From: CAVSNH01 sp963729275 | GTDB taxonomy: Bacteria > Actinomycetota > Acidimicrobiia > Acidimicrobiales > RAAP-2 | Reading direction: 5' to 3' | Assembly (NCBI GenBank): GCA_963729275.1 | Contig: CAVSNH010000013.1 | Span: forward strand, 248,001-312,000 | Length of the DNA stretch: 64,000 nt | Shown: positions 7,743-14,781 of the stretch, one piece after another | How the letters are laid out: every line of letters starts with the position of its first letter | Position numbering within the stretch: position 1 is the first letter of the stretch | Made by a program: the position numbers and the translations under genes | Notes under the pieces: model-generated | The model's input: only the letters and a program-made list of their open reading frames with translations | Told to the model about the DNA's origin: nothing | Databases searched by the model: none

Positions 7743-8876
7743 TCAGCTCAGTGCCGACCGCAGCTTCGAAAAGATGCCCTCGCCACCGGGGGCCTGTCCG
7801 AGCTGATCGCCCCGGGCCTCGGCCAGGGACAGGAGCAGCTCCCGCTGACGGTCGTCGAGGTCGGTCGGGGTGTCGACCTGCACGTGCACGAAGAGGTCGC
7901 CACGGCCCCGTCCGCGCAGACGGGGCACGCCCAGACCCTTCAGGTGAAGGACGGACCCGGTCGACGTGCCCGCGGCGACGGCGAGGTCCCGCTGGTCGTC
8001 GAGGGTGGCAAAGCCGACGGTGCCCCCGAGGGCGGCCATGGTCATGGGCACGTGCACGGCGGCGTGCAGGTCGTCACCGTCGCGCTCGAAGACCGGGTCG
8101 GGCTCGACCATGACGTGGACGAAGAGGGCGCCGTTGGGCCCACCCCGAAAGCCGGCGGGGCCGTGACCGGCCAGTCGCAGGGTCGAGCCGTCGTCGACGC
8201 CGGCCGGGACCTCCACGTTCAGCGTACGGCTCTCTCGGCGGCGGCCCTCGCCCCGGCAGTCGGCACACGGGTGTTCGATGAATTCCCCCGTCCCGGCACA
8301 ACGGTTGCAGGGGAGGGCGGTGATCATCTGGCCGAGGATCGACTGCCGCACCCGGCGCAGCTCACCGGCGCCCTCGCACTCGGGGCACCGGATGGGCACG
8401 GTGTCGGGCTCCGCACCCGTCCCTTCGCAGGTGTCGCAGTGGACAGGGGTGTTGACCTCGACGTCGCGTTGGGTGCCGAAGACGGCCTCGCGGAAGGAGA
8501 GCCTCAGCGAGAGCTCGGCATCTGGCCCCGGTGCCGGCCCACCCCGTCGTCCCCGGCCCGCCGTCTGGGCCCCCATCCCTCCGAAGAAGGCCTCGAACAG
8601 GTCGCCGAGGCCACCGGCGAACGGGTCGCCGGGCATCCCACCGGCCGCCGACCCGAACACGGCGTCGGGCCCGTAACGGTCGTAGCTGGCTCGGCGCTCA
8701 GGGTCGCGGAGCACCTCGTAGGCCAGGCTGACCTCCTTGAATTGCTCGGAGGTCTCGGCGTCGTCGGGGTTGGCATCGGGATGGTATTGGCGGGCCTTCT
8801 CGCGGTAGGCGCGCTTCAGCTGTTCATCCGAGGCGTCACTCCGGACTCCGAGGACCTCATAGAGATCGGTGTTCAT
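7743..8876 (-). CDS. dnaJ: Chaperone protein DnaJ, full zinc-finger type
   Basis: The 377-residue protein is a type I DnaJ. It has a J domain with HPD at 32-34, a Gly/Phe-rich stretch (near GGMPGDPFAGGLGDLFEAFF), four CXXCXGXG zinc repeats (CDTCEGTG, CPECEGAG, CNRCAGTG, CADCRGEG) and a substrate-binding C-terminal domain. It stimulates DnaK ATPase and presents unfolded protein. The ATG at 8876 overlaps the hrcA TGA as ATGA, which fixes the start and suggests coupling; the in-frame extension upstream is hrcA shadow. Transcription probably begins at the CIRCE-controlled promoter before hrcA. dnaK and grpE are not in the window. Confidence 0.97.
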   Translation of the reverse strand: MNTDLYEVLGVRSDASDEQLKRAYREKARQYHPDANPDDAETSEQFKEVSLAYEVLRDPERRASYDRYGPDAVFGSAAGGMPGDPFAGGLGDLFEAFFGGMGAQTAGRGRRGGPAPGPDAELSLRLSFREAVFGTQRDVEVNTPVHCDTCEGTGAEPDTVPIRCPECEGAGELRRVRQSILGQMITALPCNRCAGTGEFIEHPCADCRGEGRRRESRTLNVEVPAGVDDGSTLRLAGHGPAGFRGGPNGALFVHVMVEPDPVFERDGDDLHAAVHVPMTMAALGGTVGFATLDDQRDLAVAAGTSTGSVLHLKGLGVPRLRGRGRGDLFVHVQVDTPTDLDDRQRELLLSLAEARGDQLGQAPGGEGIFSKLRSALS

Positions 8877-9937
8877 CGGCTCGTCTCGCTCAACCGCTCG
8901 CCGAGTCGGGCGCCGACCACCCGGGCGGCCGCCAGGGCCTGCGGATAATTCATCCGTGTCGGGCCGAGAAGCCCGATGGTCCCGGTCTCCATGCCGTCGA
9001 CCTCGATGGGCATGACGACGATGGCGCACGAGGCGAGCGGCTCGATGCCGTGCTCGGCACCGATGGCCACCGACAGACCGGTGTCGAGGATGTCCCGGAG
9101 GAGGGTGACCACCACCAGCTGCTGCTCGAGGATGGTGAGCACCGACCGCACCGTGTCGACGGCATCGAAGGCTTCGGCCATCCGCGACGAGCCTCCGACG
9201 AAGAGCTGCTCGGAGTGACCGTGCCGCTGCAAGGTGCGCAGCGCGCCGAGACCGGCCTTGACGACGGCGTCGGCCCGCCGGTCACCCGTCCCGGGCACGG
9301 CCGCCCCCACCTGGGCGAGCGAATTCCCGAGGACGTGGGTGCTGAGGTGCTGGGCGGCCACTGCCAGGAGGTCGTCGTCGGTGTCTTCGGGCAGCTCGAT
9401 GGTCTGCTTCTGCACGGCCCCGTCGGCCAGGACCACGACCAGCAGCGCCAGATGTGAGCCAAGGCCCACGAGCTGCACGGACCGGATGGCCGCCGATTCG
9501 TGCGACGGTCCCACCACCATGGCGGTGCAGTCGGTGAGGTCGGCGAGCAGCATGGACGTCTTCTCCAGCATCTGCTCGATCTCGCCGTGGGCGTGATCGA
9601 AGAACCGCCGGACTGTCTGGCGCTCGCCCGGGTCGAGAGACCAGGGCCCACCGAGATGGTCGACGAAGAACCGGTAGCCCTTGTCGGTGGGGATCCGCCC
9701 GGCGCTCGTGTGGGGCTGTATGAGGTAGCCCTCTCGCTCGAGGGCGGCCATGTCCGAGCGCACCGTGGCCGACGAGACGTTGACGCCGGCGGCGTCGACG
9801 ACATGCTGGGAGCCCACCGGCTGCGAGGAACCGATGTACTCGGTGACCACGGCGTTCAGGATGGCTGCCTTGCGCGAGTCGAGGTCAGCTGCGGTCTGGA
9901 GCGACTCGTGTGGTCGCTTGTCGTCGGTTGTGGCCAT
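8873..9937 (-). CDS. hrcA: Heat-inducible transcription repressor HrcA
   Basis: HrcA binds CIRCE operators and represses class I heat-shock genes. The N-terminal winged helix is visible in RKAAILNAVVTEYIGSSQPV and SSATVRSDMAALEREGYL, followed by HTSAGRIPTDKGYRFFVD, one of the best HrcA signatures. The C-terminal GAF-like domain includes VVMPIEVDGMETGTIGLLGP and MNYPQALAA. The ATG at 9937 gives 354 residues, near the family norm; a GTG at 9988 would add 17 residues, and neither has a strong Shine-Dalgarno sequence. A CIRCE element lies 70 bp upstream, so autoregulation is expected. Confidence 0.97.
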   Translation of the reverse strand: MATTDDKRPHESLQTAADLDSRKAAILNAVVTEYIGSSQPVGSQHVVDAAGVNVSSATVRSDMAALEREGYLIQPHTSAGRIPTDKGYRFFVDHLGGPWSLDPGERQTVRRFFDHAHGEIEQMLEKTSMLLADLTDCTAMVVGPSHESAAIRSVQLVGLGSHLALLVVVLADGAVQKQTIELPEDTDDDLLAVAAQHLSTHVLGNSLAQVGAAVPGTGDRRADAVVKAGLGALRTLQRHGHSEQLFVGGSSRMAEAFDAVDTVRSVLTILEQQLVVVTLLRDILDTGLSVAIGAEHGIEPLASCAIVVMPIEVDGMETGTIGLLGPTRMNYPQALAAARVVGARLGERLSETSR

Positions 9938-10006
9938 GGTCGCTTCGAAATCCCCGTCGAGCCGGAGCCCGTTTGGGGCAGCTCCCACTCCGGGCGCATC
10001 GCGGCG

Positions 10007-10033
10007 CTAGCACTCCACTCTAGTGAGTGCTGG
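10007..10033 (-). promoter_or_regulatory. CIRCE operator for HrcA
   Basis: The plus strand reads CTAGCACTC, nine bases, then GAGTGCTGG. Against the CIRCE consensus TTAGCACTC-N9-GAGTGCTAA the arms match at 8/9 and 7/9 positions with the exact nine-base spacer. It sits just upstream of hrcA, where negative autoregulation of hrcA-dnaJ would be expected. Confidence 0.92.
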
Positions 10034-10138
10034 CCAAACCGGGGCGGTCCGGAGGGCCGCCCTGCGGTCCCGTTCGGCCCCCGGTGAGCGCCCGAAACAG
10101 CGGCCCCGCCCTGGACTGGGACGGGCTCGGGCCCAAGC

Positions 10139-10816
10139 TCAGACGGCGGCGACGAACATCCGCTCGCAGATGGCCGGCCCCAGGGCCACGGTGGCGTCGC
10201 CCACCGCGAGGGTCAGGGTCCCGTCCGGAGCCCGTGCCCGGATCACCGCCGTTGTGCCCGGGGTCAGCCCGTGATCGCCGAGGTAGGACAACGAGGCGCT
10301 GTCGTGCTCCACGCTCTCGGTCACCCGCTCGAGGCAGATGCGATCGCCGGGCTGGGCCTCGGCCAGGCTGCGTTGGGCGCGCCCGGCCCTTGCCACACCG
10401 TCCACCCTCTCGGCCCCGGGGATGGGATTGCCGTGGGGGCAGGTCGTGGGGTTGCCCAACAGGACGACGAGACGGGCCTCGACGTCGTCCGAGATGACGT
10501 GCTCCCACCGCCCCGCCTCCACGTGAGCCTTGTCCCAATCGAGGCCGATGATGTCGACGAGCAGTCGCTCAGCCAACCGGTGCTTGCGCACCACGCCGCG
10601 GGCCACCGCGGCGCCTGCCGGGGTCATCGAGATCTGGCGAGCGCTGCGCTCGATGAGATCATCCGATTCCAGGCGGTCGAGCATCTCCGACACCGACGGC
10701 GCCGCCTTGCCCAGACGCTCGGCCAGCCGAGCTTGGATGACCGGGATGCCTTCCTCCTCGAGGGCGAAGATGGTCTCGAGGTACTCCTCGACCGGCGGGT
10801 GGAAGCGGTCAAGCAC
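10139..10816 (-). CDS. DtxR/IdeR/MntR-family metal-dependent repressor
   Basis: The 225-residue protein has the three-part layout of long DtxR regulators. An N-terminal winged HTH (YLETIFALEEEGIPVIQARL, then KAAPSVSEMLDRLESDDLIE) is followed by the metal-binding and dimer helices (RKHRLAERLLVDIIGLDWDK and NPTTCPHGNPIPG, with the conserved Cys and His) and a C-terminal FeoA/SH3-like domain (LGDHGLTPGTTAVI). Such proteins repress iron or manganese uptake genes when metal is bound. The GTG at 10816 begins VLDRFHPPVEEYLET, the usual start of the family; 33 more in-frame residues upstream lack similarity. Fe versus Mn choice cannot be read here. Confidence 0.9.
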   Translation of the reverse strand: MLDRFHPPVEEYLETIFALEEEGIPVIQARLAERLGKAAPSVSEMLDRLESDDLIERSARQISMTPAGAAVARGVVRKHRLAERLLVDIIGLDWDKAHVEAGRWEHVISDDVEARLVVLLGNPTTCPHGNPIPGAERVDGVARAGRAQRSLAEAQPGDRICLERVTESVEHDSASLSYLGDHGLTPGTTAVIRARAPDGTLTLAVGDATVALGPAICERMFVAAV

Positions 10817-10927
10817 GAGAACGATCCTACGGCACCCGCCTGAAAGCTGTCCCGAGCGTGCGACCTGCGCCTGGTCCAACGCGGTGGTGACGGTGGCCAC
10901 GCATGACGGCGGCATTACCGTGGGTCG

Positions 10928-11509
10928 GTGACCGGTTCGCCCGAATCCGCCGACCGAGGGTCACCCGACGGAGCCTCACCGGTGCCGGTCGATCCGTTGT
11001 CGGACGATCCGGCCTCCGCCTCCTCTCAGTCAGCCAGAGCCGGTAGGGAAGGGGCGCCCGGCGAGGTCGGCGAGGTCGACGAGGTCGATGAGGTCGATGA
11101 GGTCGGCGAGGTCGGCGAGGTCGGCGAGGTCGGCGAGGTCGATGGTGGCGCCGACGGCGACGAGGTCGATGGTGGCGCCGACGGCGACGACGAGGACGAT
11201 GCTGAGGTCTCCGCGGAGAGCGGTCCCGACCCCTTGCGCTTCAACCGGTGGATGAAACGCTCCACCACCGGGGCCGTCTTGACGGGCGTCACCCTCGGGC
11301 TGCAGCAAGCACTCGAGAAGCGTGACCAACGACCGGCGTTCGTCATCGAGGCACCCGGTGAGCCGGAGGACGACGAGCCGTTGGTTCGCTTGCAGTTCGA
11401 TCCCGACAGCCCGTCGAACACGGTCGTCGTCGTGCGCGCCGATGCCGGTGACGAGCGTTCACCCTCGCCGCTCGTCGGGGAGCCAGAGGACACTGAGCCC
11501 GACCGCTGA
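10928..11509 (+). CDS. Hypothetical acidic protein with EV(G/D) repeat and conserved C-terminal block
   Basis: I do not recognise this family. The 193-residue product has an acidic, disordered N-terminal half made largely of EVG/EVD tripeptides from a 9-bp DNA repeat, then a folded-looking block from about 104 to 172 (FNRWMKRSTTGAVLTGVTLG, and PLVRLQFDPDSPSNTVVVV). No signal peptide or catalytic motif is seen. The GTG at 10928 stands 111 bp from the divergent dtxR-type gene, and the two may share control. Codon use and the conserved-looking C-terminus argue that it is translated. Confidence 0.65.
   Translation: MTGSPESADRGSPDGASPVPVDPLSDDPASASSQSARAGREGAPGEVGEVDEVDEVDEVGEVGEVGEVGEVDGGADGDEVDGGADGDDEDDAEVSAESGPDPLRFNRWMKRSTTGAVLTGVTLGLQQALEKRDQRPAFVIEAPGEPEDDEPLVRLQFDPDSPSNTVVVVRADAGDERSPSPLVGEPEDTEPDR
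11063..11188. repeat. In-frame 9-bp (x9) and 27-bp (x2) tandem repeats
   Basis: Nine copies of GAGGTCGRY run from 11063 to 11143, coding Glu-Val-Gly or Glu-Val-Asp. The last one begins the first of two adjacent 27-bp units (11135-11161 and 11162-11188), each adding GGTGGCGCCGACGGCGAC. Unit lengths divisible by three keep the frame, so copy number can vary without breaking the gene. Confidence 0.95.
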
Positions 11510-11542
11510 TCCAATCGGCACGACCGGCGGGCTCGGGCGGAG

Positions 11543-12304
11543 TCAGGACGGGCTCGGTTCGACCCTTCGGCGACGGGTGAGGATGCGACCGCCGACCAGA
11601 TGGGACGCGGCGTCGACGACGAGAACCACCGCCACACCGAGCACGGCGCCGCCCAGCGAGTCGGTCGGGAAGTGCCACCGCAGGGCCACCACCGCGATCG
11701 TCATCCACAGCGCGTAGCCCACGGCCAGCACCGCCGTCACCCACTTCCAGCGAGGCGGCACGGCCAGAATGGCGGCGATGGCCAAGGCCGCGGCGCCGGT
11801 CGTCGACCCGGACGGATAGGTGAGCGTCCCCCCGAGGGTCCGCCCGACCAGTGGCTTGATGACCTCCTGGCCGAGCACGACGGCCAGGGGAGGACCGATG
11901 AGGCAGGCGATGGCTCGTGCCGGGTCGCGGCGGAGGCACACCGCGGCCAATACCACGGCACCGACCACCACCACCCACGGGTAGCGGAACCAGGTCACGT
12001 CGACATAGGCGGCGGCGTGGCTGCCGGGGATGACGCCCTGCAACCATCGGTCGAGGACACCGGCGACCGGCCGATGAGCGACCAGCGCCCCCTCGAGGGC
12101 GACCGCGGCCAGGCCGAGCAATCCGATCGCGAGCTCGACGCGCCACGGCTCGTCGCGGCCGGTCGTCGGGGCACCCCGGTGGCTGGTCTCGAGGTCGATG
12201 CCCTGGACCGATCCGTCGCTGCCACCCGAGGTGTGCACCGCCACCACGCTACCGATGGGCACTCTGCCGTCGATGGAGCCACGGCCGAACCACGGCGGAG
12301 CCAC
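11543..12304 (-). CDS. PAP2-superfamily membrane phosphatase
   Basis: The 253-residue product has five to six hydrophobic segments and the lipid-phosphatase core: VIKPLVGRTLGG, YPSGSTTGAAALA and ALRWHFPTDSLGGAVLG. Family members dephosphorylate lipid pyrophosphates or phosphatidic acid at the membrane. Motif 2, usually PSGH, reads PSGS, and motif 1 has RT where RP is usual; the catalytic His in RWHFPTD is kept. Activity is therefore uncertain, although PSGS variants occur in PAP2 proteins. The start is uncertain: the GTG at 12304 lies in an 11-bp repeat and a later GTG may be used. It is divergent from the GT4 gene. Confidence 0.78.
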   Translation of the reverse strand: MAPPWFGRGSIDGRVPIGSVVAVHTSGGSDGSVQGIDLETSHRGAPTTGRDEPWRVELAIGLLGLAAVALEGALVAHRPVAGVLDRWLQGVIPGSHAAAYVDVTWFRYPWVVVVGAVVLAAVCLRRDPARAIACLIGPPLAVVLGQEVIKPLVGRTLGGTLTYPSGSTTGAAALAIAAILAVPPRWKWVTAVLAVGYALWMTIAVVALRWHFPTDSLGGAVLGVAVVLVVDAASHLVGGRILTRRRRVEPSPS

Positions 12305-12339
12305 ATCGGAGCTACATCGGAGCTACATCGGAGCCACGG
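12296..12339. repeat. Four tandem 11-bp units between divergent genes
   Basis: Units CGGAGCCACAT, CGGAGCTACAT, CGGAGCTACAT and CGGAGCCACGG lie end to end. They sit at the 5' edge of the PAP2 gene and upstream of the GT4 gene, in their shared control region. Confidence 0.9.
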
Positions 12340-12461
12340 CCGCGGCGCGAGCCGGCAGTAGGGTGACCCATCCATCCGTTGCGCCCTGCCAACCGGCGGT
12401 CAACCGGCTGCGCCCCGATGTTGCCGGGACCGGATCTCAGGCGAGGGTGGAGGGACGCAGC

Positions 12462-13511
12462 GTGAGCGTCCGGCTGGGCCTCTTCACGTTGGCGAGCGGC
12501 GCACCTATGGGGCAGCAGGTCTACGAGCGCGAGATCGTCGATCGGGCAGCGCCTGAGCTCGGCCCCGGATGGGAGGTCGAGCATGTCGTCGTGGCCTCGA
12601 TGCGATCCGGGCTGACGGCTGGTCGACGGGTTCCGGGCCGGCTCCTCGGGAACGCGCCGGCGTCCCTGCGGCGTGTCGCCGCCCGCCCGCTCTACCGCGG
12701 TCACGACCTGGTGCACCGCTTCGACCTCCGGCTGCCACCGGCTCCGCGCATCGAGTTCCTCACCGTTCACGATGTCGTCCCCTGGCGATTCGACGACGAG
12801 GGGACCGTCCCCGCCGACTCGGCCACCGGCGCCCGCCGGGCCGTCGCCGTGGTCTGCCCCTCACAGTTCGCGGCCGACGAGGTCGCCGCCGTGCTGGGCG
12901 TCGAACGCGTGGTGGTGATCCACAACGGAGTGGACCACCGATTCTTTGCGCCCACTCCTCTTTCCGAGCACCGCCTGGCCGAGCTCGGTGTCCGCCGACC
13001 GTTCGTCCTGCACGCAGGCGGGTGCACGCGGCGCAAGAACCTCGAGGGGCTGGCCTCGGCGTGGCCCATCGTGGGCGCCGCCCGTCCCGAGACGACGCTC
13101 GTCCTCATGGGACCACCGGATGAGCGTCGGGATCGACTCTTTGCCCCTCTGCCCGACACCGTTCGGGTGGGCCGATTGGACGACGAGACGGCTCTCGGCC
13201 TCCTCGGCGCGGCGTCCGTCGTCGTGGTTCCCTCGCTCTATGAGGGGTTCGGGCTCCCCGCCCTCGAGGGGATGGCGGCTGGCGTCCCCGTCGTAGCCGC
13301 CCGGCGTGCCGCGCTGCCCGAGGTCTGTGGGGACGCTGCCTACCTGGTCGAGCCGGACGGTCCAGGGTTGGCCGAGGGCATGGTGGCCGCTCTCACCGAC
13401 GACCGGGCCACCGCCGCACAGGTGGGCCGCGGGCGGGAACGGGCGGCCGGGTTCACGTGGGAGGCGAGCGCGGCGGCCCACGCCGCCCTGTGGCGGGACC
13501 GGAGGCGCTGA
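12462..13511 (+). CDS. GT4-family glycosyltransferase
   Basis: The 349-residue protein is a GT-B glycosyltransferase of family 4. Features are TVHDVVPWRF and VICPSQFAADEV-like blocks in the first lobe (here VVCPSQFAADEV), IHNGVDHRFF at the lobe junction, LHAGGCTRRKNLEGLASA at the start of the second lobe and the E-x7-E donor motif PSLYEGFGLPALEGMAAGVP. It transfers a sugar from a nucleotide-sugar donor, probably to a polysaccharide or lipid acceptor. The GTG at 12462 has a GGAGGGA Shine-Dalgarno sequence and begins at the first strand (VRLGLFTLASG). It converges with the GT2 gene and belongs to the polysaccharide region. Confidence 0.9.
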   Translation: MSVRLGLFTLASGAPMGQQVYEREIVDRAAPELGPGWEVEHVVVASMRSGLTAGRRVPGRLLGNAPASLRRVAARPLYRGHDLVHRFDLRLPPAPRIEFLTVHDVVPWRFDDEGTVPADSATGARRAVAVVCPSQFAADEVAAVLGVERVVVIHNGVDHRFFAPTPLSEHRLAELGVRRPFVLHAGGCTRRKNLEGLASAWPIVGAARPETTLVLMGPPDERRDRLFAPLPDTVRVGRLDDETALGLLGAASVVVVPSLYEGFGLPALEGMAAGVPVVAARRAALPEVCGDAAYLVEPDGPGLAEGMVAALTDDRATAAQVGRGRERAAGFTWEASAAAHAALWRDRRR

Positions 13512-13552
13512 GCCGGAACCGGCTGCGCCCCCACCGCTGTCCGGCTGCGCGG

Positions 13553-14551
13553 CTACCGGTGACGGGTGACGGCGATGCCCCGGCGGTCGAGCCGGGACAT
13601 GCGCATGCCGGCGACCAGGCCCGTAACCGTGCCCGCGGCCGTCATCCCTCCGCGGACCGCCATTGCCCCGACCGACCGGGCCACGACCCGCGCGTCGCGG
13701 TGATTGACGCGTCGGTTCCCCTGGCCCAACCGCTCCCCCATGGTGGTCTTCATGCTGCGGGCCGTCGCTCTCAGGAAGGCGCGCACGATGGGATCGTTGG
13801 CTCCGAAATTTCGCACCAAATAGATGACATGGTTCTTCTGCGACCAGTACTGGTACCGCAGGTCGAATCGCCGGCCCTTGTTGTACGGCGCGGCGACGTG
13901 CTCGACCACGGCGTCGGGTGCGTAGAGGAGCCGGTAGCCGGCGCGGGCCACCCGGAGGCAGAGGTCGCTCTCCTCGCGCACGCAAGTCCCGAAATAGCCA
14001 TCCCGGATACCGCCGATCTCGTCCAGCACGCGGCGGCGAAAGGACATGTTGGCCCCGAGCAAGTGGTCGACCGTGACCACCCGGCCGGGGTCAGCGGCGA
14101 AATTGCCGGTGAGGGTGCCATCGGGAAGGAGCCGGCCGATGGCGTCGAGCCCCTCGGTCAGCTCGCCCGGCTGGCGACGGATCTGGCGACCGCCGACGGC
14201 GCCGACGTCAAGTTCGTCGTAGGGGACGAGCAGCCGCGTCAACCAATCGGGCTCGGCGTAGGCGTCGTCGTCGACGAAGGCGATCACGTCCCCAGAGGCC
14301 ATCTCGTAGCCCATGTTGCGGACGGTGGCCATGGCCCCGCGACCGGCCGCTGTCCTCCGGTACGTGATCGAGGGGAACTTCTCGCCCACCAATTGCTCGG
14401 TGTCGTCACTCACCGACGAGTCGATCACGATGATCTCCCAAGGAGCGGTCGCCTGGCGCTCGAGGTGGTCGAGGCACCGAGCCAGATGGTCCGGACGCTC
14501 GAAGGTGATGACCACCACGGAGGCCGACGTGACCGTCATCGGTCGTTCCAT
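13553..14551 (-). CDS. GT2-family glycosyltransferase
   Basis: A GT-A fold transferase of about 332 residues. The first strand is VVVITFERPDHLARCLDHLE, the nucleotide-sugar Asp motif is DVIAFVDDDAYAEPDWL (DDD), and the acceptor-side motif is the ED-like REESDLCLRVARAGYRLLYA. The C-terminal part (near RYQYWSQKNHVIYLVRN) resembles rhamnosyltransferase-type GT2 enzymes that build surface polysaccharide. ATG codons at 14551 and 14539 are both possible; the second has slightly better spacing from a GGAA. It diverges from the hydrolase gene. Confidence 0.88.
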   Translation of the reverse strand: MERPMTVTSASVVVITFERPDHLARCLDHLERQATAPWEIIVIDSSVSDDTEQLVGEKFPSITYRRTAAGRGAMATVRNMGYEMASGDVIAFVDDDAYAEPDWLTRLLVPYDELDVGAVGGRQIRRQPGELTEGLDAIGRLLPDGTLTGNFAADPGRVVTVDHLLGANMSFRRRVLDEIGGIRDGYFGTCVREESDLCLRVARAGYRLLYAPDAVVEHVAAPYNKGRRFDLRYQYWSQKNHVIYLVRNFGANDPIVRAFLRATARSMKTTMGERLGQGNRRVNHRDARVVARSVGAMAVRGGMTAAGTVTGLVAGMRMSRLDRRGIAVTRHR

Positions 14552-14781
14552 TGCTCCGACATGTCCCCACCGACGGCCGGAGCGCCCGCGGTAGGGTGAC
14601 CTGGATTTCGAGACCGACCCAGGGGCGCGAGGATTCGTAAGGGGCACCGACGGCGGCCCGACCGGTGGGTCGGACACGGACGTCGGGGGAGGAAGCAGGG
14701 AGCGGATGCTGGCGCGGCCATGTCCCTTGAGAACCTACTGGCCGTCTCCAGGCTCACCCTCGACCCCGGCGCCGTCGCACC

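Noticed and set aside
11063..11143. CRISPR-like array
   Set aside because: Units are 9 bp, contiguous and in frame without spacers; a coding minisatellite explains them.
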